From assembly GCA_000012145.1 (NCBI GenBank), contig CP000053.1, positions 806,001 through 870,000 on the forward strand: a stretch of DNA of 64,000 bases. Reading direction: 5' to 3'. Positions 46,133 through 54,493 of this stretch are shown in pieces. This stretch comes from Rickettsia felis URRWXCal2. Lineage in GTDB: Bacteria > Pseudomonadota > Alphaproteobacteria > Rickettsiales > Rickettsiaceae. The notes under the pieces were generated by a model. It was not told where the DNA came from, did not search any database, and saw only the letters and a program-made list of their open reading frames with translations. The position numbers were made by a program, and so were the translations under genes. Numbering within the stretch: position 1 is the first letter of the stretch; every line of letters begins with the position of its first letter.

Positions 46133-46972
46133 ATGGCTCGAAAGAACATTATGTCATTCCCGCATATTATTGCGTGGATACCAAGTCGTCATTGCGAGCG
46201 ACTGAAAGGAGCGTGGCAATCTCATAAAATAACACTCCTGAGATTGCTTCGTCAATTACTTCGTAATTTTCCTCGCAATGACGTTAAAATCCTACTATGT
46301 TCCTTTCTCTTCTTTTCAAATCCGGCTATTGCCGATCCTGAAATAGCTGAATCCTTTAAATGTTCAAAACTTTTTCCTTACTTTGAAAAAAAATTTAATA
46401 TCCCATCTAATACGTTACATTCAATAGCTTTAAAAGAATCGGGGAAAAAACATACAACCCGTAAAATTAGAGTAGTATGGCCTTGGACGGTAAATGTTGA
46501 AGGAAAAGGCTATTATTTTAACACGAAAAGAGAAGCCGTAAGTTTTGTTAAAATAGAGCTTATAAAAGGGCGAGAGAGTATTGATGTCGGATGTATGCAG
46601 ATTAACTTAAGACATCATTTAGGGGCTTTTAATTCCTTTGAACAGGCATTCGATCCAAATAATAATGTTCGTTACGGGGCAGAGTTTTTACGCTCAAAAT
46701 ATGATCAGCTAGGGAGCTGGCACAAAGCTATAGCACATTACCACTCAGCCACTCATTCTTTAGGGTTTAAATATAAGCAAGATGTAGTTAAAATAGCAAG
46801 TAATATGGCTCTTTATAAAGCATCCTTACATAGTTATCTAAATAATAATGAAGGGGCTTTAGAAGATACAATTCCGATAAATAATAACAAAATTCAAAAA
46901 AAATCACTTTTTAGTGGCAATAAAAGATACAGAAGTAGTATTATGGTACCGATTCCTGCTAAAATTAATTAA
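46133..46972 (+). CDS. Lytic transglycosylase (SLT domain) with a repeat-derived N-terminus
   Basis: Cleaves peptidoglycan glycan strands. The SLT/lysozyme-like domain spans about residues 75-220: NTLHSIALKESGKKHTTRKI (catalytic Glu in KESG), ESIDVGCMQINLRHHLGAFN, NNVRYGAEFLRSKYDQLGSW and KAIAHYHSATHS. A signal-peptide-like segment (VKILLCSFLFFSNPAIA, about 51-67) precedes it. The 50 residues before that come mostly from a palindromic repeat (46187-46282). No ATG lies between the repeat and the hydrophobic core, so translation must start in or before the repeat, unless a non-ATG start is used. Confidence 0.82.
   Translation: MARKNIMSFPHIIAWIPSRHCERLKGAWQSHKITLLRLLRQLLRNFPRNDVKILLCSFLFFSNPAIADPEIAESFKCSKLFPYFEKKFNIPSNTLHSIALKESGKKHTTRKIRVVWPWTVNVEGKGYYFNTKREAVSFVKIELIKGRESIDVGCMQINLRHHLGAFNSFEQAFDPNNNVRYGAEFLRSKYDQLGSWHKAIAHYHSATHSLGFKYKQDVVKIASNMALYKASLHSYLNNNEGALEDTIPINNNKIQKKSLFSGNKRYRSSIMVPIPAKIN
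46187..46282 (+). repeat. Palindromic element translated into the transglycosylase N-terminus
   Basis: Complete copy of the CGTCATTGCGAG family with inner arms GTGGCAATCTCA and TGAGATTG. In the gene frame it encodes residues about 19-50 and ends just before the signal peptide. Confidence 0.88.
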
Positions 46973-46977
46973 ATTTT

Positions 46978-47586
46978 ATGAGTATACTCGTTGAACTTAA
47001 AAAATTGGCTACGTCATCCTACAATTACTGCGGTACTCACGTATTAAGTATACGCTGCGTTTCTCGTCTTGTGGATTCCTTGCTCTTTTTCAAGTTGAAC
47101 TTCGTATACCAGCTTTTCATTTACTTTTTAATATTAGTAAGTGCGGTAAAAGTAAATGCCGATTTTAACAATATTCAAGATAATTTTGAATATCAGGAAG
47201 AGCAGCTAACAATAGAATTACCTTGGAGCGACTGTACCGAAATTCATAAATTATTAGAGGAAAAATTATCTTTTTCAGAACAACAAATAAAAAAAGAAAA
47301 TAAAATTCATGAGAAATATAAGCAATTTTATTTAAAACATAATAATTCTACTAATTTTTCTATGCAATTTCTTGAGAAAAAATCTGAGACTAATGGAGTA
47401 GAAACTTTAATATCAGGTTTTTTAAAATTTTGTGAAGATAATTTCCAAACTAGTAAAAGTAAATCTAATTCCCTAAATTATTATATTAAAAAACAACAAG
47501 ATCAATGGTTTAATGATATAAGAAACGAGAATTACAAAATATATTACAGAAAAAAATACGAAGATAATATCTTTAGAAATAATTAA
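46978..47586 (+). CDS. Exported protein of unknown function with a repeat-derived N-terminus
   Basis: A 202-residue frame starting five bases after the transglycosylase stop. Residues 2-44 are encoded by a palindromic element (46981-47109). A hydrophobic stretch FIYFLILVSAVKVNA (about 45-60) follows and looks like the original signal peptide. The mature part is Lys/Glu/Gln-rich and coiled (LEEKLSFSEQQIKKENKIHE). No family recognised. Together with its neighbours it forms a run of exported proteins. Confidence 0.6.
   Translation: MSILVELKKLATSSYNYCGTHVLSIRCVSRLVDSLLFFKLNFVYQLFIYFLILVSAVKVNADFNNIQDNFEYQEEQLTIELPWSDCTEIHKLLEEKLSFSEQQIKKENKIHEKYKQFYLKHNNSTNFSMQFLEKKSETNGVETLISGFLKFCEDNFQTSKSKSNSLNYYIKKQQDQWFNDIRNENYKIYYRKKYEDNIFRNN
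46981..47109 (+). repeat. Palindromic element at the 5' end of an exported-protein gene
   Basis: Arms AGTATACTCGTTGAACTT and AAGTTGAACTTCGTATAC with core CTCACGTATTAAGTATACGC. Second copy of the element at 7539-7662. Confidence 0.8.
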
Positions 47587-47653
47587 TTTATTTCAGCACT
47601 TGATTCATATATTATTTAATTTATATTAACTATAATAATATACAGGGTTATTT

Positions 47654-48104
47654 ATGTTAAAGAAATTTATATTAGTATTGTTGTGTATAAGTAGTTATAA
47701 ATCTCTAGGAGAATCTAATAAGACCGAGAACAATATTTCAGGGATAGAAAGAAAAAAAGTTTCTAGTAATGATAAACAAACTAAAGCCTGTCTACTTAGA
47801 GCATTTGGATCTAACTTCGGATTTAAATCCTTTAGAAAAAAGCCTGTTGAGTTTAGAACCTTTATCGCCTAATAATAAAAATACGAAACCTATAATTGTA
47901 GGTATTCAAGAGAATTTTGAAGGGCTAGATAGAGTTAAAGGGGATGATATTCGCACTGCAAGACAGAGAGAACTTATTCAAAATAGTTGGTTAAGAGGAG
48001 ATCTTATTTCTCGATTCCCGACTAACACTTTAGGTCAAAAGATAGAAGATAAATGGAAGGGATTATATATTCAACAGATTAAAGCTAAAAAATCACCGAA
48101 ATAA
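47654..48104 (+). pseudogene. Small exported protein, frameshifted at an A7 run
   Basis: The first frame (47654-47872) begins with a signal peptide, LKKFILVLLCISSYKSLG. A second frame (open from 47769, reading in from further upstream) gives DLNPLEKSLLSLEPLSPNNK, then GLDRVKGDDIRTARQRELIQ and ends at 48104. Shifting within the run 47752-47758 joins them into about 150 residues. Function unknown. Same strand and close behind two other exported-protein genes. Confidence 0.55.
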
Positions 48105-48174
48105 TGCTGTAAAGGGGATAAGTAACAGCTTATTTATCAAGCATGCAGCTAATGATATAATAAGTCGATTAGGG

Positions 48175-49005
48175 ATGATTGATAAGGATTTTTCGGATAT
48201 TCTAGAAATATCGGCTAAATGCGGTTACCTTACAAAGCTGTTAAAAACTAACTACCGAAATGCCGATATTACTGCAACGGATATGTCACCTTTATTGCTT
48301 GATTCTTTTGAACATAATCGTAAATTATTAATTAGACATCTTTCCAAACCAGCTTATAGAGAGGAATTTAAAGGAGACACGGAAACACTAGATACCACAG
48401 CGTACACGCTAGTACGTGAGGATTCGAGTACCGGATCGACGTATAAATTACCTCTAGAAGCGAAGTTTGGAAAGATTTCTATTGATGATGAAGATTTAGA
48501 ATTTCCAAAAGACTCTTTTGATTTAATTATTTATTCATTAGGGTTACACTGGATAAATGATGTGCAGAGTTTTCTATCTAATATAAGAACATTTTTAAAG
48601 CCTGACGGTATTTTTATCGGTAATTTTGTCGGCGGAAATAGTTTAAAGAATTTACGTAAATCTTTAATAGATGCCGAAACAGCAAGTGGTTTTAAACACT
48701 CTCCTCATATTTCTCCCTTTATTCATTTTGACCATGTCCCAATGCTATTATCACAAGCAGGATTTGCCGAAGTAATTGTTGATTATGAAAATATAGAGCT
48801 AAAATTTGATAATCCTTTAGCTTTAATGAGGGAAGTAAAAAATATCGGTGAGTCAAATTCACTAAATGCTAGTCACAATTACGCTATTTCTAAAAAGATG
48901 TTCTCTTTACTACAAAATTATACAAACGGCTTTGAAGATAATATTAATTTAATTAGTTTTATTGCTTCACCAAATAAGAATAGTATAAGATTAAAGTTGT
49001 TATAA
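48175..49005 (+). CDS. BioC/NDUFAF5-like SAM methyltransferase with in-frame RPE1
   Basis: A 276-residue class I methyltransferase. [15 protein letters not shown] is a divergent motif [19 protein letters not shown] motif II, and [20 protein letters not shown] the post-II block. Residues 56-100 (48340-48474, 135 bases) are encoded by an RPE1 element inserted before [16 protein letters not shown]. Upstream the same frame also reads [20 protein letters not shown], the usual family N-terminus, but has no ATG, GTG or TTG back to a stop near 48040, so the original start may be lost. The usual G-x-G of motif I is weak. Confidence 0.78.
   Translation: MIDKDFSDILEISAKCGYLTKLLKTNYRNADITATDMSPLLLDSFEHNRKLLIRHLSKPAYREEFKGDTETLDTTAYTLVREDSSTGSTYKLPLEAKFGKISIDDEDLEFPKDSFDLIIYSLGLHWINDVQSFLSNIRTFLKPDGIFIGNFVGGNSLKNLRKSLIDAETASGFKHSPHISPFIHFDHVPMLLSQAGFAEVIVDYENIELKFDNPLALMREVKNIGESNSLNASHNYAISKKMFSLLQNYTNGFEDNINLISFIASPNKNSIRLKLL
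48340..48474 (+). repeat. RPE1-type element inserted in frame
   Basis: 135 bases (45 codons) from CTTTCCAAACCAGCTTATAG to CTAGAAGCGAAGTTTGGAAAG. Encodes [20 protein letters not shown], then [20 protein letters not shown], the typical RPE1 peptide. Central hairpin GCGTACACGCTAGTACG. Confidence 0.92.
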
Positions 49006-49077
49006 AGGCGATAGTAGTGTATTTTTAGCAGTATTACGTCATTGCGAGTGGACATTGTTGCGTGGATCGGTTTTATC

Positions 49078-49199
49078 CGTCATTGCGAGGAAATTTACAA
49101 TAGTAAATTGACGAAGCAATCCAGTAAAGAATTCTGATTTACAGAATTTTTTTATTATTTTTTCTGGATTGCCACGTCGCTTCGCTCCTCGCAATGACG
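49078..49199. repeat. Palindromic element with CGTCATTGCGAG arms
   Basis: Complete copy with a longer centre (CCAGTAAAGAATTCTGATTT, ACAGAATTTTTTTATT). Fragments of a second copy flank it (49036-49060 and 49215-49240). It fills the gap before lpd; no gene is seen there. Confidence 0.87.
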
Positions 49200-49266
49200 A
49201 TTAGATATCCACGCAACAACGCCTGCTCGCAATGACGATCCAACAATTTATTAAGGTCAAACAAAT

Positions 49267-50646
49267 ATGCAAGAATTTGATTTAGTGGTAATAGGTAGCG
49301 GTCCGGCCGGTTATACAGGTAGTATTAGAGCTGCTCAGCTTGGTATGAAAGTAGCGTGCATTGAGAAAAACGATACTCTCGGCGGCACTTGTTTAAATAT
49401 AGGGTGCATACCGTCGAAAGCTTTACTTAATTCTTCTAAAAAATATGAAGAAGCTCTAAAGCATTTTGAGAGTATAGGTATTACTGCAGATGTAAAATTA
49501 GACTTACAAAAAATGCTAGCTAATAAAGATAAAGTAGTTTCTGACCTTACAAAAGGTATAGAAAGCCTATTTGCCAAAAATAAGATTACTAGGATAAAGG
49601 GTGAAGCTAAAATTATCTCTAGCGACATCATTGAGGTAAATAAAGAGCAAATTAAATCTAAAAATATCCTAATTACTACAGGTTCCAGCGTCATAGAAAT
49701 ACCGAATATCAAAATAGATGAAGAGTTTATTGTTTCATCTACCGGAGCTTTAAAGCTTTCTAAAGTACCTGAGAACTTAATAGTAGTCGGGGGAGGGTAT
49801 ATAGGCTTAGAACTCGGTTCGGTTTGGAGTCGTTTAGGTGCTAAAGTAACAGTTATTGAGTATGCACCGAGCATTGTGCCGATGCTTGATAAAGAAATTG
49901 CTACGCAGTTTATGAAGTTACAACAAAAGCAGGGTATAGTGTTTAAACTAAATACTAAAGTGCTGTCTGCTGAAGTAAAGTCAGGAAAAGTAAATCTGAC
50001 AATAGAGGAGGGCGGTAAGAGTTCGGTAGTAACTAGCGATGTGGTATTAATGGCAGTAGGTAGAAAAGCCTATACCCAAAATCTAGGGCTTGAGTCTGTC
50101 GGTATTATTACAGATAAGCAAGGTAGAATTGAGATTAATGACCGGTTCCAAACATCTAGTCCAAACATTTATGCAGTAGGTGATGTGGTAAAAGGAGCTA
50201 TGCTTGCTCATAAAGCCGAAGAAGAGGCTGTAGCTGCCGTGGAAATTATGGCAGGGCAGGCAGGACATGTTAACTATAATCTAATTCCAAGCGTAATATA
50301 TACTTATCCCGAAGTAGCAAGCGTCGGTGAAACGGAAGAGCAGCTAAAAGAAAAAGGTATCAGTTATAAAGTGGGTAAGTTTCCGTTTTTAGCAAATAGT
50401 AGAGCAAGAGCAATCGGTAGTACGGAAGGGATGGTTAAAATTCTTGCCGATAGTAAAACCGATAGGGTTTTAGGAGCTCATATTATAGGAGCCGATGCAG
50501 GTACACTTATTGCCGAGCTTACCGCTTATATGGAATTCGGAGCAGCTTCGGAAGATATAGCAAGAACCTGCCACGCCCACCCGACTTTAAGTGAAGCCAT
50601 AAAAGAAGCAGCTCTTAGTGTGGATAAAAGGACGATTAATATGTGA
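49267..50646 (+). CDS. lpd: Dihydrolipoamide dehydrogenase (E3)
   Basis: FAD enzyme that reoxidises dihydrolipoamide in the pyruvate and 2-oxoglutarate dehydrogenase complexes. The 459-residue product has the FAD site VIGSGPAGYTGSIRAAQLG, the redox disulfide GGTCLNIGCIPSKALL (Cys-x4-Cys, about 40-45), the NAD site VVGGGYIGLELGSVWSRLG, the second FAD motif IYAVGDVVKGAMLAHKAEEE and the active-site HAHPTLSEA. Intact. Confidence 0.96.
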   Translation: MQEFDLVVIGSGPAGYTGSIRAAQLGMKVACIEKNDTLGGTCLNIGCIPSKALLNSSKKYEEALKHFESIGITADVKLDLQKMLANKDKVVSDLTKGIESLFAKNKITRIKGEAKIISSDIIEVNKEQIKSKNILITTGSSVIEIPNIKIDEEFIVSSTGALKLSKVPENLIVVGGGYIGLELGSVWSRLGAKVTVIEYAPSIVPMLDKEIATQFMKLQQKQGIVFKLNTKVLSAEVKSGKVNLTIEEGGKSSVVTSDVVLMAVGRKAYTQNLGLESVGIITDKQGRIEINDRFQTSSPNIYAVGDVVKGAMLAHKAEEEAVAAVEIMAGQAGHVNYNLIPSVIYTYPEVASVGETEEQLKEKGISYKVGKFPFLANSRARAIGSTEGMVKILADSKTDRVLGAHIIGADAGTLIAELTAYMEFGAASEDIARTCHAHPTLSEAIKEAALSVDKRTINM

Positions 50647-50699
50647 TTATACTCCTACGTCACTGTAAGCAACTAAAAGTACTGTTGCATAGCTGCTAT

Positions 50700-50813
50700 G
50701 TCATTCCCGCGAAAGCGGGAATCCAGCATAAAGCGAGATAAATCGAGCTTTTAATTTCAAAAATTTGTTGTATTTATACCTTTTTTCTGGATTCCCGCAT
50801 ATGCGGGAATGAC
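50700..50813. repeat. Palindromic element with GTCATTCCCGCGAAAGCGGG arms
   Basis: Complete copy between lpd and the cyclo-ligase pseudogene; same family as 3720-3815 and 14320-14421. Confidence 0.87.
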
Positions 50814-50870
50814 ATAAGAGCCGTGCAACAACGCTCCGCCTACGACGGAATGACATAGAAGAGTACCGGA

Positions 50871-51431
50871 ATGACAGTAACAATTACCAAGCAAGAGCTG
50901 CGGCTTTATTTCAAAGAATTTTTAATAAAAAACCAAGATAAGATTAATTCCGACTTAGTCAAAAACTCCCTAATCAATAAAATTAGCCGGTTATTAAAGG
51001 AGTTAAAAGTAAAGACAGTAGGACTTTACTATCCTCTAAAATACGAGATTAACTTACTTGAAATAACAACCTTACATCCTGAAATAAGATTCTTCCTACC
51101 GAAAGTTATAAAAAATGAGATAAAATATTGTCCTTATCATTATAACGATCAGTTGGCTTTAGGTGCTTTTAAAACCTATGAACCTATAAATAATGATTGT
51201 GTTATTCCTGAATTAGTTATTACCCCAGGACTTGCGTTTAGTAAGGACGGTTATAGACTTGGATACGGCAAAGGACATTTTGACCGATATCTTAATAATA
51301 ACTGAAATATATTGGCTGTCGGAGTTTGTTTAAAAGAGCAGTTAATAGATAATTTTCCGGTTGAACCTCATGATCGTAAACTTGATTTTATTCTATGTCA
51401 TTCCTGCGAAAGCAGGAATCCAGGGAAATAA
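50871..51431 (+). pseudogene. 5-formyltetrahydrofolate cyclo-ligase, in-frame TGA and repeat-derived tail
   Basis: The frame shows TVGLYYPLKYEINLLEI, RFFLPKVIKNEIKYCPYHYN, and the family hallmark ELVITPGLAFSKDGYRLGYG, KGHFDRYL. A TGA at 51303-51305 interrupts; the same frame then continues with NILAVGVCLKEQLIDNF and VEPHDRKLDFIL, the normal C-terminal block. The last residues (C-H-S-C-E-S-R-N-P-G-K) are encoded by a half palindromic element, with TAA at 51429-51431. Either one stop-creating mutation inactivated it, or a truncated enzyme is made. Confidence 0.82.
51397..51425. repeat. Half palindromic element at the cyclo-ligase 3' end
   Basis: Single arm GTCATTCCTGCGAAAGCAGG followed by AATCCAGGG; no right arm. 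It supplies the end of the cyclo-ligase frame. Confidence 0.75.
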
Positions 51432-51477
51432 CTTCAATATTGATACAGAGGTTACATAATTTGATAAAATTGTTGTA

Positions 51478-51705
51478 TTGCTCGGTGTACCTTTTGCTTT
51501 TTTTGCACAAGCAGTTGGAGATTGGCTAGAAATAGGACAAGTATCCGGCGATACTCAGACTGGAGATATTTGCTTTCAATTAGCATTGATAGGAGTAGGG
51601 ACACTTATCATCGATCAGGCATTTAGTAACTTGCCTGATGATGTATACAATGAATATGTCAAAATAGTACAAGATAGTGAGATACAAGTTACATTAATTG
51701 GCTAA
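51478..51705 (+). CDS. Uncharacterised small ORF
   Basis: A 75-residue frame, opening with TTG at 51478 in a longer open stretch (preceding codons read FDKIVV). Sequence is hydrophobic then acidic: VPFAFFAQAVGDWLEIGQV, ICFQLALIGVGTLIIDQAF, YNEYVKIVQDSEIQVTLIG. The strong terminator 22 bases after the stop supports transcription across it. It could be the end of a degraded gene. No family recognised. Confidence 0.35.
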   Translation: MLGVPFAFFAQAVGDWLEIGQVSGDTQTGDICFQLALIGVGTLIIDQAFSNLPDDVYNEYVKIVQDSEIQVTLIG

Positions 51706-51726
51706 TTTTTTTCTATTCATATATAG

Positions 51727-51756
51727 GCTACAAATTATTTGATTTGTAGCTTTTTT
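51727..51756 (+). terminator. Rho-independent terminator
   Basis: Perfect 9-bp stem GCTACAAAT / ATTTGTAGC, 6-base loop, followed by TTTTTT at 51751-51756. It ends plus-strand transcription before the convergent rnd gene, whose stop is at 51758. Confidence 0.85.
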
Positions 51757-51757
51757 C

Positions 51758-52603
51758 TTATAAGTTATTACACAAACTTATTATTTCATCTTTATATTTT
51801 TGTTTGTGTAAATATTTGCTTTTTAAATTTAGATTTTTAAAATCCTTGTGATTCAATGGCGGGTATTTACTAAGCTTTATTAAATCTTCATCTAAAATAA
51901 AATGCTTACGAGGAATATTTATAGTTTGTGCATTCTCTTCACGATAAGCTGCAAGTGCTTGAATTTTACGGTTAAAACTCTCATCATCACTTCTATATTT
52001 TATTTTTTTCCACGCATTTTTCGGCTCAACCTTATAATTTCTAACATCTAATAAAGAACTAAGAGTAGTTTGGTATTTATTAGTTAAATTATTTCTAATA
52101 ATTATATTATTTAGCTCTTTATATATCTTATACAAATACTCCACATCTAACATTGCATAATTTAACATATCACTAGTAATAGGGCGTTTTAGCCAGTTAG
52201 ATTTTTGGTGGGTTTTATCGATAGTAATGCCTATTAGCTTATAGCAAAGGTCATCATAGCTTAGCTGTTTACCGAATCCGCAAATATTTGCTGCAATTTG
52301 TATATCAAAAACATTAGAAGGTAGGGTTTTAAATAAATTATAGAAAATCTCTAAATCTTCCCGAGGAGCATGAAATATTTTAGTAATATTATTATCTGCA
52401 AGCAACTTATTAAAAATATTCAGATCTAAATTGCTTAACGCATCAATTATTCCGCAATATTCTTCTGCTTTAACTTGAATTATACTAAGCTGAGCATAAT
52501 AGGTATAGCGACGCTCAAATTCCGTATCTATGCTTAAGCATGTCTTATTTGCTAACTTATTACAAAATTCTTCTAATGTTTTTTGATTATCAATAATTTG
52601 CAT
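51758..52603 (-). CDS. rnd: Ribonuclease D
   Basis: 3'-to-5' exoribonuclease acting in tRNA 3' maturation. DEDDy motifs: Exo I CLSIDTEFERR, Exo II in NITKIFHAPREDLEIF, Exo III MLNYAMLDVEYLYKIYKEL (Tyr and Asp). The C-terminal 90 residues form an HRDC-like helical domain (AALAAYREENAQ-type: LAAYREENAQTINIPRKHFI). Length 281 is shorter than Escherichia coli RNase D, as in other alphaproteobacteria. Confidence 0.93.
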   Translation of the reverse strand: MQIIDNQKTLEEFCNKLANKTCLSIDTEFERRYTYYAQLSIIQVKAEEYCGIIDALSNLDLNIFNKLLADNNITKIFHAPREDLEIFYNLFKTLPSNVFDIQIAANICGFGKQLSYDDLCYKLIGITIDKTHQKSNWLKRPITSDMLNYAMLDVEYLYKIYKELNNIIIRNNLTNKYQTTLSSLLDVRNYKVEPKNAWKKIKYRSDDESFNRKIQALAAYREENAQTINIPRKHFILDEDLIKLSKYPPLNHKDFKNLNLKSKYLHKQKYKDEIISLCNNL

Positions 52604-52612
52604 AGAAGCTAT

Positions 52613-53491
52613 TTATAAAGCTCCGATAATTTTTAAGAAAAGATTAGTATGAGATAACGACAAGACAACTTCAAGACCGATTAAAATAATAATAATCCAC
52701 TCAAGTTTGGTAGAATGTTTATAATTAAGGTCATTTGAAAGAATGTCTAAAAGCTCGTGAATCATATTAAGACGATGATTCATTATATTTTGCCGTATTT
52801 CTATGTCTTGAAACTCTGCCGTCATCAGATATAGAGGCTCATAGCTCGGACGACGCCAAAAGAATTCTGGAGTATCGAATATATCGCTATGCAAACTGAT
52901 TGAATAACGCTCGTTAAATAATATACCTATTTGCTGTAATATCTCCTTTTTTGAAAGCGATACGCTGCCGGTTCTAGCTAGTTCCTGCTGAATAGGAGTG
53001 GTCTGAACAATCAAGTTACTAACGGATTGCTCAAGAACGCTAAGTTTAACCGATTGTGCAAGAGCATGGGAAATAGAAAGTTTAACAAAGACTGATTTAT
53101 CTGCTAAGATTATTTTATTTTTTTCTTCATCAATAAATGTTTTCTCAACTTCTGTATTATATTCAAAATAAATATAATCAGATACCGGCTCTTTGAGCTT
53201 ATTTACTGTTACTAAATCAGTATCGCTTAAAACTATTTTTTCTTGAATTTCATCGCCGCCCCAAATAGTTACACAGCCAAACGGAAAGAAAAATATCTCT
53301 ATAAAATCAGAATCTTTATTTATCTCTTTCCGAATATATAAAACATCGTCAAAATGCTGAGGCTCAAGACCAATCTTTTTTAAATTAGTAACTAGATCAC
53401 TCATCTTATATTCGGAAGAAGTACAGTAAGATGAACATCTCATGATTATTAAGTTTAATTTATATAAATTTAGAGTATAGTAGTTAGGCAC
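52613..53491 (-). CDS. RMD1/DUF155 family membrane protein
   Basis: A protein of the RMD1/YagE family (DUF155), which in eukaryotes includes mitochondrial RMND1. Features: FIEIFFFPFGCVTIWGGDE, FEYNTEVEKTFIDEEKNKII, LSISHALAQSVKLSVLEQSV, and FFWRRPSYEPLYLMTAEFQD. The C-terminus has one membrane segment (LEWIIIILIGLEVVLSLSH). The first residues before MRCSSYC are atypical, so the real start is probably the ATG at 53449 or thereabouts. It is nine bases upstream of rnd. Confidence 0.88.
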   Translation of the reverse strand: MPNYYTLNLYKLNLIIMRCSSYCTSSEYKMSDLVTNLKKIGLEPQHFDDVLYIRKEINKDSDFIEIFFFPFGCVTIWGGDEIQEKIVLSDTDLVTVNKLKEPVSDYIYFEYNTEVEKTFIDEEKNKIILADKSVFVKLSISHALAQSVKLSVLEQSVSNLIVQTTPIQQELARTGSVSLSKKEILQQIGILFNERYSISLHSDIFDTPEFFWRRPSYEPLYLMTAEFQDIEIRQNIMNHRLNMIHELLDILSNDLNYKHSTKLEWIIIILIGLEVVLSLSHTNLFLKIIGAL

Positions 53492-53516
53492 CTATAAAGT
53501 CAATAATATTATAATT

Positions 53517-54365
53517 ATGTATGAAATATTAAGTAATAGAGAGATTATCAAAATAATAGGTTTAGATTCGGTAAAGTTCCTACAAAATCTTGTTACCAAT
53601 GATATTTGTAAGAGCAGCTACTGTTATACCTATTTGCTTAATAATCAAGGAAGATATTTATTTGATTTTTTCGTGTATGTTCATAAGCTTGAGGAAATTT
53701 ACCTTGATATTGATAAAAGTAATAAAGCTGCTTTGATAGAGTATTTAAACTTCTATAAATTTCGCTCAAAAATACAAATAATAGATTGTAGTGAAGAGTA
53801 TAAAATTGTCTATTCACATCAAAAATTAGATATAGACACGCTAGTTACGTCTCGTGATCCGAGATATTCTATGCTTGGTTTTCGTTCAATATTGTCATCC
53901 CGTGGCTTGACCACGGGATCCAGAAATACAGGTAAACAAGACTGGATCCCGTGGTCAAGCCACGGGATGACAATATACCTCGAAGATAAATATAATTTCG
54001 CAATAATAGACGGTGTGGAAGATTTAATCACAGATAAATCCATTCCAAATATGTACGGTGCTGAGGAGTTAAATGCAATTAGTTTTGATAAAGGCTGTTA
54101 TGTTGGGCAGGAAGTTATTTCAAGAGCTAAATATCAAGGGGTTATAAGAAGAAAGATATATAAAATTACAGCAGATGAAGATTTATCCTCATTAGTTAAA
54201 GATGAAGAAATACTCGCAGATAACGATAAAATCGGCGTAATATGCACAAGTTACCGTAATAAAGCAATCGCCTTAATTAGAGAAGAAAAATATCTTGCCT
54301 GTAAAAAATCTGATATCACAGTTAAAGGAATTAAAATAAACTTATCTCTCGCACCTTGGTATTAA
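53517..54365 (+). CDS. ygfZ: Folate-binding protein YgfZ with an in-frame palindromic insert
   Basis: GcvT-like folate-dependent protein that assists iron-sulfur cluster assembly or repair (bacterial homologue of IBA57). Visible are GLDSVKFLQNLVTNDI at the start, LLNNQGRYLFDFFVYVHKLE, and the family signature DKGCYVGQEVISRAKYQGVI with its conserved Cys. Residues about 126-152 are encoded by a 78-base palindromic element (53894-53971) that keeps the frame. The remaining sequence is complete, so a functional protein with a surface insert is likely. Confidence 0.92.
   Translation: MYEILSNREIIKIIGLDSVKFLQNLVTNDICKSSYCYTYLLNNQGRYLFDFFVYVHKLEEIYLDIDKSNKAALIEYLNFYKFRSKIQIIDCSEEYKIVYSHQKLDIDTLVTSRDPRYSMLGFRSILSSRGLTTGSRNTGKQDWIPWSSHGMTIYLEDKYNFAIIDGVEDLITDKSIPNMYGAEELNAISFDKGCYVGQEVISRAKYQGVIRRKIYKITADEDLSSLVKDEEILADNDKIGVICTSYRNKAIALIREEKYLACKKSDITVKGIKINLSLAPWY
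53894..53971 (+). repeat. Palindromic element inside ygfZ
   Basis: 78 bases with near-perfect arms GTCATCCCGTGGCTTGACCA and TGGTCAAGCCACGGGATGAC. Same family as the insert in birA. Exactly 26 codons. Confidence 0.92.
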
Positions 54366-54391
54366 ATAATAGTTAATTTTTTAAAAATTAT

Positions 54392-54456
54392 TTGGTATTC
54401 ATTAAGTTTTCATGTATTATATCTATTATAACTAGACGTAAACCATATTTCATGGT
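54392..54456 (+). promoter_or_regulatory. Promoter with ACCAT-ATGGT leader hairpin
   Basis: TTGGTA at 54392-54397, 17-base spacer, TATTAT at 54415-54420, then palindrome ACCATATTTCATGGT at 54442-54456 followed by ATTTTTTATA. The arrangement and spacing (21 bases from -10 to hairpin) copy those at 44345-44387. Confidence 0.6.
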
Positions 54457-54493
54457 ATTTTTTATAAAAAATTAATATAAGTTGGATACTTTT

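Noticed and set aside
49335..49874. Minus-strand ORF of 179 codons inside lpd
   Set aside because: Shadow of the strongly supported lpd coding frame.
50701..50883. Minus-strand ORF between lpd and the cyclo-ligase
   Set aside because: Translation of the palindromic element 50700-50813.
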